64,000 bases of DNA. Origin: Hippasteria phrygiana (Eukaryota; Echinodermata; Asteroidea; Valvatida; Goniasteridae). How positions within the stretch are numbered: the stretch's first letter is position 1; every line of letters starts with the position of its first letter. The stretch is taken from contig JAZGUH010000279.1 of NCBI GenBank assembly GCA_037893225.1, positions 2,046,001 through 2,110,000 of the forward strand, given 5' to 3'. The notes beneath the pieces were generated by a model. It saw nothing but the letters and a program-made list of their open reading frames with translations, did no database searches and was not told the DNA's origin. The translations under genes were made by a program, and so were the position numbers. This document shows, piece after piece, positions 49,438 through 62,420 of the stretch.

Positions 49438-51292
49438 CTCCACAAGTTTTAACTCTAGGAAGCCGCCGATGATTGCAACATGTAGCGCCAGATCTAAGCT
49501 ATCCATACATGTCAAAATTACTGTATTTGGTTGATATTTCATGCAATTATGAATGAGTAAAGCAAGTCATACCCTAGGGAATTTGACAGGCATGGAGCAA
49601 TAAATAGAAGGTAACATGCACACAGATGTTGGCCGGAAAGAAAATAAACATTGCGAGGTTTGAATTTTCTCCACAAGTTTTAACTCTAGGCAGCCGCCGA
49701 TGATTGCAACATGTAGCGCCAGATCTAAGCTATCCATACCTGTCAAAATTACTGTATTTGGTTGATATTTCATGCAATTATGAATGAGTAAAGCAAGTCC
49801 ATACCCCAGGGAATTTGACAGGCATGGAGCAATAAATAGAAGGTAATATGCACACAGATGTTGGCCGGAAAGAAAATAAACATTGCGAGGTTTGAATTTT
49901 CTCCACAAGTTTTAACTCTAGGAAGCCGCCGATGATTGCAACATGTAGCGCCAGATCTAAGCTATCCATACATGTCAAAATTACTGTATTTGGTTGATAT
50001 TTCATGCAATTATGAATGAGTAAAGCAAGTCCATACCCCAGGGAATTTGACATGCATGGAGCAATAAATAGACGGTAATATGTACACAGATGTTGGCCGG
50101 AAAGAAAATAAACATTGCGAGGTTTGAATTTTCTCCACAAGTTTTAACTCTGGGAAGCCGCCGATGATTGCAACATGTAGCGCCAGATCTAAGTTATACA
50201 TACATGTCAAAATTACTGCATTTGGTTGATATTTCATGCAATTATGAATGAGTAAAGCAAGTCCATACCCCAGGGAATTTGACAGGCATGGAGCAATAAA
50301 TAGACGGTAATATGTACACAGATGTTGGCCGGAAAGAAAATAAACATTGCGAGGTTTGAATTTTCTCCACAAGTTTTAACTCTAGGCAGCCACCGATGAT
50401 TGCAACATGTAGCGCCAGATCTAAGCTATCCATACATGTCAAAATTACTGTATTTGGTTGATATTTCATGCAATTATGAATGAGTAAAGCAAGTCCATAC
50501 CCCAGGGAATTTGACAGGCATGGAGCAATAAATAGACGGTAATATGTACACAGATGTTGGCCGGAAAGAAAATAAACATTGCGAGGTTTGAATTTTCTCC
50601 ACAAGTTTTAACTCTAGGCAGCCGCCGATGATTGCAACATGTAGCGCCAGATCTAAGCTATCCATACATGTCAAAATTACTGTATTTGGTTGATATTTCA
50701 TGCAATTATGAATGAATAAAGCAAGTCCATACCCCAGGGAATTTGACATGCATGGAGCAATAAATAGACGGTAATATGTACACAGATGTTGGCCGGAAAG
50801 AAAATAAACATTGCGAGGTTTGAATTTTCTCTACAAGTTTTAACTCTAGGAAGCCGCCGATGATTGCAACATGTAGCGCCAGATCTAAGCTATCCATACA
50901 TGTCAAAATTACTGTATTTGGTTGATATTTCATGCAATTATGAATGAGTAAAGCAAGTCCATACCCCAGGGAATTTGACATGCATGGAGCAATAAATAGA
51001 CGGTAATATGTACGCAGATGTTGGCCGGAAAGAAAATAAACATTGCGAGGTTTGAATTTTCTCCACAAGTTTTAACTCTAGGCAGCCGCCGATGATTGCA
51101 ACATGTAGCGCCAGATCTAAGCTATCCATACATGTCAAAATTACTGTATTTGGTTGATATTTCATGCAATTATGAATGAGTAAAGCAAGTCCATACCCCA
51201 GGGAATTTGACAGGCATGGAGCAATAAATAGAAGGTAATATGCACACAGATGTTGGCCGGAAAGAAAATAAACATTGCGAGGTTTGAATTTT
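49438..51292. repeat. C-domain HOR unit C11 (8 monomers, 1855 bp)
   Basis: Tandem copy of C10. Its first two monomers carry 'ggtaacatgc' (49615) and 'catacctgtc' (49740), which C10 lacks but C12 repeats 1855 bp later. The duplicated segment therefore runs at least from 48537 to 49740. Confidence 0.85.
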
Positions 51293-52683
51293 CTCCACAA
51301 GTTTTAACTCTAGGAAGCCGCCGATGATTGCAACATGTAGCGCCAGATCTAAGCTATCCATACATGTCAAAATTACTGTATTTGGTTGATATTTCATGCA
51401 ATTATGAATGAGTAAAGCAAGTCATACCCTAGGGAATTTGACAGGCATGGAGCAATAAATAGAAGGTAACATGCACACAGATGTTGGCCGGAAAGAAAAT
51501 AAACATTGCGAGGTTTGAATTTTCTCCACAAGTTTTAACTCTAGGCAGCCGCCGATGATTGCAACATGTAGCGCCAGATCTAAGCTATCCATACCTGTCA
51601 AAATTACTGTATTTGGTTGATATTTCATGCAATTATGAATGAGTAAAGCAAGTCCATACCCCAGGTAATTTGACAGGCATGGAGCAATAAATAGAAGGTA
51701 ATATGCACACAGATGTTGGCCGGAAAGAAAATAAACATTGCGAGGTTTGAATTTTCTCCACAAGTTTTAACTCTAGGAAGCCGCCGATGATTGCAACATG
51801 TAGCGCCAGATCTAAGCTATCCATACATGTCAAAATTACTGTATTTGGTTGATATTTCATGCAATTATGAATGAGTAAAGCAAGTCCATACCCCAGGGAA
51901 TTTGACATGCATGGAGCAATAAATAGACGGTAATATGTACACAGATGTTGGCCGGAAAGAAAATAAACATTGCGAGGTTTGAATTTTCTCCACAAGTTTT
52001 AACTCTGGGAAGCCGCCGATGATTGCAACATGTAGCGCCAGATCTAAGCTATACATACATGTCAAAATTACTGCATTTGGTTGATATTTCATGCAATTAT
52101 GAATGAGTAAAGCAAGTCCATACCCCAGGGAATTTGACAGGCATGGAGCAATAAATAGACGGTAATATGTACACAGATGTTGGCCGGAAAGAAAATAAAC
52201 ATTGCGAGGTTTGAATTTTCTCTACAAGTTTTAACTCTAGGCAGCCGCCGATGATTGCAACATGTAGCGCCAGATCTAAGCTATCCATACATGTCAAAAT
52301 TACTGTATTTGGTTGATATTTCATGCAATTATGAATGAATAAAGCAAGTCCATACCCCAGGGAATTTGACATGCATGGAGCAATAAATAGACGGTGACAT
52401 GTACACAGATGTTGGCCGGAAAGAAAATAAACATTGCGAGGTTTGAATTTTCTCTACAAGTTTTAACTCTAGGAAGCCGCCGATGATTGCAACATGTAGC
52501 GCCAGATCTAAGCTATCCATACATGTCAAAATTACTGTATTTGGTTGATATTTCATGCAATTATGAATGAGTAAAGCAAGTCCATACCCCAGGGAATTTG
52601 ACATGCATGGAGCAATAAATAGACGGTAATATGTACACAGATGTTGGCCGGAAAGAAAATAAACATTGCGAGGTTTGAATTTT
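51293..52683. repeat. C-domain HOR unit C12 (6 monomers, 1391 bp)
   Basis: The first two monomers are copies of C11's (variants at 51470 and 51595). The rest follows the C3 pattern with 'ctctacaag' and 'gacggtgacatg'. Private: 'ccaggtaatttg' near 51663. Confidence 0.85.
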
Positions 52684-54306
52684 CTCTACAAGTTTTAACT
52701 CTAGGCAGCCGCCGATGATTGCAACATGTAGCGCCAGATCTAAGCTATCCATACATGTCAAAATTACTGTATTTGGTTGATATTTCATGCAATTATGAAT
52801 GAGTAAAGCAAGTCATACCCTAGGGAATTTGACATGCATGGAGCAATAAATAGAAGGTAATATGCACACAGATGTTGGCCGGAAAGAAAATAAACATTGC
52901 GAGGTTTGAATTTTCTCCACAAGTTTTAACTCTAGGCAGCCGCCGATGATTGCAACATGTAGCGCCAGATCTAAGCTATCCATACATGTCAAAATTACTG
53001 TATTTGGTTGATATTTCATGCAATTATGAATGAGTAAAGCAAGTCCATACCCCAGGGAATTTGACAGGCATGGAGCAATAAATAGAAGGTAATATGCACA
53101 CAGATGTTGGCCGGAAAGAAAATAAACATTGCGAGGTTTGAATTTTCTCCACAAGTTTTAACTCTAGGAAGCCGCCGATGATTGCAACATGTAGCGCCAG
53201 ATCTAAGCTATCCATACATGTCAAAATTACTGTATTTGGTTGATATTTCATGCAATTATGAATGAGTAAAGCAAGTCCATACCCCAGGGAATTTGACATG
53301 CATGGAGCAATAAATAGACGGTAATATGTACACAGATGTTGGCCGGAAAGAAAATAAACATTGCGAGGTTTGAATTTTCTCCACAAGTTTTAACTCTGGG
53401 AAGCCGCCGATGATTGCAACATGTAGCGCCAGATCTAAGCTATACATACATGTCAAAATTACTGCATTTGGTTGATATTTCATGCAATTATGAATGAGTA
53501 AAGCAAGTCCATACCCCAGGGAATTTGACAGGCATGGAGCAATAAATAGACGGTAATATGTACACAGATGTTGGCCGGAAAGAAAATAAACATTGCGAGG
53601 TTTGAATTTTCTCTACAAGTTTTAACTCTAGGCAGCCGCCGATGATTGCAACATGTAGCGCCAGATCTAAGCTATCCATACATGTCAAAATTACTGTATT
53701 TGGTTGATATTTCATGCAATTATGAATGAGTAAAGCAAGTCCATACCCCAGGGAATTTGACAGGCATGGAGCAATAAATAGACGGTAATATGCACACAGA
53801 TGTTGGCCGGAAAGAAAATAAACATTGCGAGGTTTGAATTTTCTCTACAAGTTTTAACTCTAGGAAGCCGCCGATGATTGCAACATGTAGCGCCAGATCT
53901 AAGCTATCCATACATGTCAAAATTACTGTATTTGGTTGATATTTCATGCAATTATGAATGAATAAAGCAAGTCCATACCCCAGGGAATTTGACATGCATG
54001 GAGCAATAAATAGACGGTGACATGTACACAGATGTTGGCCGGAAAGAAAATAAACATTGCGAGGTTTGAATTTTCTCTACAAGTTTTAACTCTAGGAAGC
54101 CGCCGATGATTGCAACATGTAGCGCCAGATCTAAGCTATCCATACATGTCAAAATTACTGTATTTGGTTGATATTTCATGCAATTATGAATGAGTAAAGC
54201 AAGTCCATACCCCAGGGAATTTGACATGCATGGAGCAATAAATAGACGGTAATATGTACACAGATGTTGGCCGGAAAGAAAATAAACATTGCGAGGTTTG
54301 AATTTT
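52684..54306. repeat. C-domain HOR unit C13 (7 monomers, 1623 bp)
   Basis: The marker monomer here has 'gacatgcat' in place of the usual 'gacaggcat'. The unit recurs at 60.57 kb (offset 7882 bp) with one monomer inserted. Confidence 0.85.
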
Positions 54307-56161
54307 CTCCACAAGTTTTAACTCTAGGAAGCCGCCGATGATTGCAACATGTAGCGCCAGATCTAAGCTATCCATACATGTCAAAATTACTGTATTTGGT
54401 TGATATTTCATGCAATTATGAATGAGTAAAGCAAGTCATACCCTAGGGAATTTGACAGGCATGGAGCAATAAATAGAAGGTAATATGCACACAGATGTTG
54501 GCCGGAAAGAAAATAAACATTGCGAGGTTTGAATTTTCTCCACAAGTTTTAACTCTAGGCAGCCGCCGATGATTGCAACATGTAGCGCCAGATCTAAGCT
54601 ATCCATACATGTCAAAATTACTGTATTTGGTTGATATTTCATGCAATTATGAATGAGTAAAGCAAGTCCATACCCCAGGGAATTTGACAGGCATGGAGCA
54701 ATAAATAGAAGGTAATATGCACACAGATGTTGGCCGGAAAGAAAATAAACATTGCGAGGTTTGAATTTTCTCCACAAGTTTTAACTCTAGGAAGCCGCCG
54801 ATGATTGCAACATGTAGCGCCAGATCTAAGCTATCCATACATGTCAAAATTACTGTATTTGGTTGATATTTCATGCAATTATGAATGAGTAAAGCAAGTC
54901 CATACCCCAGGGAATTTGACAGGCATGGAGCAATAAATAGACGGTAATATGCACACAGATGTTGGCCGGAAAGAAAATAAACATTGCGAGGTTTGAATTT
55001 TCTCTACAAGTTTTAACTCTAGGAAGCCGCCGATGATTGCAACATGTAGCGCCAGATCTAAGCTATCCATACATGTCAAAATTACTGTATTTGGTTGATA
55101 TTTCATGCAATTATGAATGAATAAAGCAAGTCCATACCCCAGGGAATTTGACATGCATGGAGCAATAAATAGACGGTAATATGCACACAGATGTTGGCCG
55201 GAAAGAAAATAAACATTGCGAGGTTTGAATTTTCTCCACAAGTTTTAACTCTAGGAAGCCGCCGATGATTGCAACATGTAGCGCCAGATCTAAGCTATCC
55301 ATACATGTCAAAATTACTGTATTTGGTTGATATTTCATGCAATTATGAATGAGTAAAGCAAGTCCATACCCCAGGGAATTTGACATGCATGGAGCAATAA
55401 ATAGACGGTAATATGTACACAGATGTTGGCCGGAAAGAAAATAAACATTGCGAGGTTTGAATTTTCTCCACAAGTTTTAACTCTGGGAAGCCGCCGATGA
55501 TTGCAACATGTAGCGCCAGATCTAAGCTATACATACATGTCAAAATTACTGCATTTGGTTGATATTTCATGCAATTATGAATGAGTAAAGCAAGTCCATA
55601 CCCCAGGGAATTTGACAGGCATGGAGCAATAAATAGACGGTAATATGTACACAGATGTTGGCCGGAAAGAAAATAAACATTGCGAGGTTTGAATTTTCTC
55701 TACAAGTTTTAACTCTAGGCAGCCGCCGATGATTGCAACATGTAGCGCCAGATCTAAGCTATCCATACATGTCAAAATTACTGTATTTGGTTGATATTTC
55801 ATGCAATTATGAATGAATAAAGCAAGTCCATACCCCAGGGAATTTGACATGCATGGAGCAATAAATAGACGGTGACATGTACACAGATGTTGGCCGGAAA
55901 GAAAATAAACATTGCGAGGTTTGAATTTTCTCTACAAGTTTTAACTCTAGGAAGCCGCCGATGATTGCAACATGTAGCGCCAGATCTAAGCTATCCATAC
56001 ATGTCAAAATTACTGTATTTGGTTGATATTTCATGCAATTATGAATGAGTAAAGCAAGTCCATACCCCAGGGAATTTGACATGCATGGAGCAATAAATAG
56101 ACGGTAATATGTACACAGATGTTGGCCGGAAAGAAAATAAACATTGCGAGGTTTGAATTTT
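54307..56161. repeat. C-domain HOR unit C14 (8 monomers, 1855 bp)
   Basis: Repeated as C18 at 58711 (offset 4404 bp, 19 monomers). Most of it also recurs 2086 bp downstream in C16. Confidence 0.85.
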
Positions 56162-56624
56162 CTCTACAAGTTTTAACTCTAGGCAGCCGCCGATGATTGC
56201 AACATGTAGCGCCAGATCTAAGCTATCCATACATGTCAAAATTACTGTATTTGGTTGATATTTCATGCAATTATGAATGAGTAAAGCAAGTCATACCCTA
56301 GGGAATTTGACATGCATGGAGCAATAAATAGAAGGTAATATGCACACAGATGTTGGCCGGAAAGAAAATAAACATTGCGAGGTTTGAATTTTCTCCACAA
56401 GTTTTAACTCTAGGCAGCCGCCGATGATTGCAACATGTAGCGCCAGATCTAAGCTATCCATACATGTCAAAATTACTGTATTTGGTTGATATTTCATGCA
56501 ATTATGAATGAGTAAAGCAAGTCCATACCCCAGGGAATTTGACATGCATGGAGCAATAAATAGACGGTAATATGTACACAGATGTTGGCCGGAAAGAAAA
56601 TAAACATTGCGAGGTTTGAATTTT
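56162..56624. repeat. C-domain HOR unit C15 (2 monomers, 463 bp)
   Basis: Two marker monomers only 463 bp apart. The second monomer is 'aggcagcc', 'catgcat', 'gacgg'. A dimeric unit like this is a contracted HOR. It recurs unchanged in type as C17. Confidence 0.85.
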
Positions 56625-58247
56625 CTCCACAAGTTTTAACTCTAGGAAGCCGCCGATGATTGCAACATGTAGCGCCAGATCTAAGCTATCCATACATGTC
56701 AAAATTACTGTATTTGGTTGATATTTCATGCAATTATGAATGAGTAAAGCAAGTCATACCCTAGGGAATTTGACAGGCATGGAGCAATAAATAGAAGGTA
56801 ATATGCACACAGATGTTGGCCGGAAAGAAAATAAACATTGCGAGGTTTGAATTTTCTCCACAAGTTTTAACTCTAGGAAGCCGCCGATGATTGCAACATG
56901 TAGCGCCAGATCTAAGCTATCCATACATGTCAAAATTACTGTATTTGGTTGATATTTCATGCAATTATGAATGAGTAAAGCAAGTCCATACCCCAGGGAA
57001 TTTGACAGGCATGGAGCAATAAATAGACGGTAATATGCACACAGATGTTGGCCGGAAAGAAAATAAACATTGCGAGGTTTGAATTTTCTCTACAAGTTTT
57101 AACTCTAGGAAGCCGCCGATGATTGCAACATGTAGCGCCAGATCTAAGCTATCCATACATGTCAAAATTACTGTATTTGGTTGATATTTCATGCAATTAT
57201 GAATGAATAAAGCAAGTCCATACCCCAGGGAATTTGACATGCATGGAGCAATAAATAGACGGTAATATGCACACAGATGTTGGCCGGAAAGAAAATAAAC
57301 ATTGCGAGGTTTGAATTTTCTCCACAAGTTTTAACTCTAGGAAGCCGCCGATGATTGCAACATGTAGCGCCAGATCTAAGCTATCCATACATGTCAAAAT
57401 TACTGTATTTGGTTGATATTTCATGCAATTATGAATGAGTAAAGCAAGTCCATACCCCAGGGAATTTGACATGCATGGAGCAATAAATAGACGGTAATAT
57501 GTACACAGATGTTGGCCGGAAAGAAAATAAACATTGCGAGGTTTGAATTTTCTCCACAAGTTTTAACTCTGGGAAGCCGCCGATGATTGCAACATGTAGC
57601 GCCAGATCTAAGCTATACATACATGTCAAAATTACTGCATTTGGTTGATATTTCATGCAATTATGAATGAGTAAAGCAAGTCCATACCCCAGGGAATTTG
57701 ACAGGCATGGAGCAATAAATAGACGGTAATATGTACACAGATGTTGGCCGGAAAGAAAATAAACATTGCGAGGTTTGAATTTTCTCTACAAGTTTTAACT
57801 CTAGGCAGCCGCCGATGATTGCAACATGTAGCGCCAGATCTAAGCTATCCATACATGTCAAAATTACTGTATTTGGTTGATATTTCATGCAATTATGAAT
57901 GAATAAAGCAAGTCCATACCCCAGGGAATTTGACATGCATGGAGCAATAAATAGACGGTGACATGTACACAGATGTTGGCCGGAAAGAAAATAAACATTG
58001 CGAGGTTTGAATTTTCTCTACAAGTTTTAACTCTAGGAAGCCGCCGATGATTGCAACATGTAGCGCCAGATCTAAGCTATCCATACATGTCAAAATTACT
58101 GTATTTGGTTGATATTTCATGCAATTATGAATGAGTAAAGCAAGTCCATACCCCAGGGAATTTGACATGCATGGAGCAATAAATAGACGGTAATATGTAC
58201 ACAGATGTTGGCCGGAAAGAAAATAAACATTGCGAGGTTTGAATTTT
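56625..58247. repeat. C-domain HOR unit C16 (7 monomers, 1623 bp)
   Basis: Equivalent to C14 with one monomer missing right after the marker. C15 plus C16 make the nine-monomer, 2086-bp period of this area. Confidence 0.85.
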
Positions 58248-58710
58248 CTCTACAAGTTTTAACTCTAGGCAGCCGCCGATGATTGCAACATGTAGCGCCA
58301 GATCTAAGCTATCCATACATGTCAAAATTACTGTATTTGGTTGATATTTCATGCAATTATGAATGAGTAAAGCAAGTCATACCCTAGGGAATTTGACATG
58401 CATGGAGCAATAAATAGAAGGTAATATGCACACAGATGTTGGCCGGAAAGAAAATAAACATTGCGAGGTTTGAATTTTCTCCACAAGTTTTAACTCTAGG
58501 CAGCCGCCGATGATTGCAACATGTAGCGCCAGATCTAAGCTATCCATACATGTCAAAATTACTGTATTTGGTTGATATTTCATGCAATTATGAATGAGTA
58601 AAGCAAGTCCATACCCCAGGGAATTTGACATGCATGGAGCAATAAATAGACGGTAATATGTACACAGATGTTGGCCGGAAAGAAAATAAACATTGCGAGG
58701 TTTGAATTTT
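58248..58710. repeat. C-domain HOR unit C17 (2 monomers, 463 bp)
   Basis: Copy of C15 at an offset of 2086 bp. Confidence 0.85.
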
Positions 58711-60565
58711 CTCCACAAGTTTTAACTCTAGGAAGCCGCCGATGATTGCAACATGTAGCGCCAGATCTAAGCTATCCATACATGTCAAAATTACTGTATT
58801 TGGTTGATATTTCATGCAATTATGAATGAGTAAAGCAAGTCATACCCTAGGGAATTTGACAGGCATGGAGCAATAAATAGAAGGTAATATGCACACAGAT
58901 GTTGGCCGGAAAGAAAATAAACATTGCGAGGTTTGAATTTTCTCCACAAGTTTTAACTCTAGGCAGCCGCCGATGATTGCAACATGTAGCGCCAGATCTA
59001 AGCTATCCATACATGTCAAAATTACTGTATTTGGTTGATATTTCATGCAATTATGAATGAGTAAAGCAAGTCCATACCCCAGGGAATTTGACAGGCATGG
59101 AGCAATAAATAGAAGGTAATATGCACACAGATGTTGGCCGGAAAGAAAATAAACATTGCGAGGTTTGAATTTTCTCCACAAGTTTTAACTCTAGGAAGCC
59201 GCCGATGATTGCAACATGTAGCGCCAGATCTAAGCTATCCATACATGTCAAAATTACTGTATTTGGTTGATATTTCATGCAATTATGAATGAGTAAAGCA
59301 AGTCCATACCCCAGGGAATTTGACAGGCATGGAGCAATAAATAGACGGTAATATGCACACAGATGTTGGCCGGAAAGAAAATAAACATTGCGAGGTTTGA
59401 ATTTTCTCTACAAGTTTTAACTCTAGGAAGCCGCCGATGATTGCAACATGTAGCGCCAGATCTAAGCTATCCATACATGTCAAAATTACTGTATTTGGTT
59501 GATATTTCATGCAATTATGAATGAATAAAGCAAGTCCATACCCCAGGGAATTTGACATGCATGGAGCAATAAATAGACGGTAATATGCACACAGATGTTG
59601 GCCGGAAAGAAAATAAACATTGCGAGGTTTGAATTTTCTCCACAAGTTTTAACTCTAGGAAGCCGCCGATGATTGCAACATGTAGCGCCAGATCTAAGCT
59701 ATCCATACATGTCAAAATTACTGTATTTGGTTGATATTTCATGCAATTATGAATGAGTAAAGCAAGTCCATACCCCAGGGAATTTGACATGCATGGAGCA
59801 ATAAATAGACGGTAATATGTACACAGATGTTGGCCGGAAAGAAAATAAACATTGCGAGGTTTGAATTTTCTCCACAAGTTTTAACTCTGGGAAGCCGCCG
59901 ATGATTGCAACATGTAGCGCCAGATCTAAGCTATACATACATGTCAAAATTACTGCATTTGGTTGATATTTCATGCAATTATGAATGAGTAAAGCAAGTC
60001 CATACCCCAGGGAATTTGACAGGCATGGAGCAATAAATAGACGGTAATATGTACACAGATGTTGGCCGGAAAGAAAATAAACATTGCGAGGTTTGAATTT
60101 TCTCTACAAGTTTTAACTCTAGGCAGCCGCCGATGATTGCAACATGTAGCGCCAGATCTAAGCTATCCATACATGTCAAAATTACTGTATTTGGTTGAAA
60201 TTTCATGCAATTATGAATGAATAAAGCAAGTCCATACCCCAGGGAATTTGACATGCATGGAGCAATAAATAGACGGTGACATGTACACAGATGTTGGCCG
60301 GAAAGAAAATAAACATTGCGAGGTTTGAATTTTCTCTACAAGTTTTAACTCTAGGAAGCCGCCGATGATTGCAACATGTAGCGCCAGATCTAAGCTATCC
60401 ATACATGTCAAAATTACTGTATTTGGTTGATATTTCATGCAATTATGAATGAGTAAAGCAAGTCCATACCCCAGGGAATTTGACATGCATGGAGCAATAA
60501 ATAGACGGTAATATGTACACAGATGTTGGCCGGAAAGAAAATAAACATTGCGAGGTTTGAATTTT
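58711..60565. repeat. C-domain HOR unit C18 (8 monomers, 1855 bp)
   Basis: Copy of C14 at 4404 bp. Private: 'ggttgaaatttc' near 60193, where others read 'ggttgatatttc'. Confidence 0.85.
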
Positions 60566-62420
60566 CTCTACAAGTTTTAACTCTAGGCAGCCGCCGATGA
60601 TTGCAACATGTAGCGCCAGATCTAAGCTATCCATACATGTCAAAATTACTGTATTTGGTTGATATTTCATGCAATTATGAATGAGTAAAGCAAGTCATAC
60701 CCTAGGGAATTTGACATGCATGGAGCAATAAATAGAAGGTAATATGCACACAGATGTTGGCCGGAAAGAAAATAAACATTGCGAGGTTTGAATTTTCTCC
60801 ACAAGTTTTAACTCTAGGCAGCCGCCGATGATTGCAACATGTAGCGCCAGATCTAAGCTATCCATACATGTCAAAATTACTGTATTTGGTTGATATTTCA
60901 TGCAATTATGAATGAGTAAAGCAAGTCCATACCCCAGGGAATTTGACAGGCATGGAGCAATAAATAGAAGGTAATATGCACACAGATGTTGGCCGGAAAG
61001 AAAATAAACATTGCGAGGTTTGAATTTTCTCCACAAGTTTTAACTCTAGGAAGCCGCCGATGATTGCAACATGTAGCGCCAGATCTAAGCTATCCATACA
61101 TGTCAAAATTACTGTATTTGGTTGATATTTCATGCAATTATGAATGAGTAAAGCAAGTCCATACCCCAGGGAATTTGACATGCATGGAGCAATAAATAGA
61201 CGGTAATATGTACACAGATGTTGGCCGGAAAGAAAATAAACATTGCGAGGTTTGAATTTTCTCCACAAGTTTTAACTCTGGGAAGCCGCCGATGATTGCA
61301 ACATGTAGCGCCAGATCTAAGCTATACATACATGTCAAAATTACTGCATTTGGTTGATATTTCATGCAATTATGAATGAGTAAAGCAAGTCCATACCCCA
61401 GGGAATTTGACAGGCATGGAGCAATAAATAGACGGTAATATGTACACAGATGTTGGCCGGAAAGAAAATAAACATTGCGAGGTTTGAATTTTCTCTACAA
61501 GTTTTAACTCTAGGCAGCCGCCGATGATTGCAACATGTAGCGCCAGATCTAAGCTATCCATACATGTCAAAATTACTGTATTTGGTTGATATTTCATGCA
61601 ATTATGAATGAGTAAAGCAAGTCCATACCCCAGGGAATTTGACAGGCATGGAGCAATAAATAGACGGTAATATGCACACAGATGTTGGCCGGAAAGAAAA
61701 TAAACATTGCGAGGTTTGAATTTTCTCTACAAGTTTTAACTCTAGGAAGCCGCCGATGATTGCAACATGTAGCGCCAGATCTAAGCTATCCATACATGTC
61801 AAAATTACTGTATTTGGTTGATATTTCATGCAATTATGAATGAATAAAGCAAGTCCATACCCCAGGGAATTTGACATGCATGGAGCAATAAATAGACGGT
61901 AATATGCACACAGATGTTGGCCGGAAAGAAAATAAACATTGCGAGGTTTGAATTTTCTCTACAAGTTTTAACTCTAGGAAGCCGCCGATGATTGCAACAT
62001 GTAGCGCCAGATCTAAGCTATCCATACATGTCAAAATTACTGTATTTGGTTGATATTTCATGCAATTATGAATGAATAAAGCAAGTCCATACCCCAGGGA
62101 ATTTGACATGCATGGAGCAATAAATAGACGGTGACATGTACACAGATGTTGGCCGGAAAGAAAATAAACATTGCGAGGTTTGAATTTTCTCCACAAGTTT
62201 TAACTCTAGGAAGCCGCCGATGATTGCAACATGTAGCGCCAGATCTAAGCTATCCATACATGTCAAAATTACTGTATTTGGTTGATATTTCATGCAATTA
62301 TGAATGAGTAAAGCAAGTCCATACCCCAGGGAATTTGACATGCATGGAGCAATAAATAGACGGTAATATGTACACAGATGTTGGCCGGAAAGAAAATAAA
62401 CATTGCGAGGTTTGAATTTT
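60566..62420. repeat. C-domain HOR unit C19 (8 monomers, 1855 bp)
   Basis: C13 order with one extra monomer of the 'gaataaagc' kind near 61.85-62.1 kb: two 'gaataaagc' monomers now follow each other, and only the second carries 'gacggtgacatg'. Confidence 0.85.
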
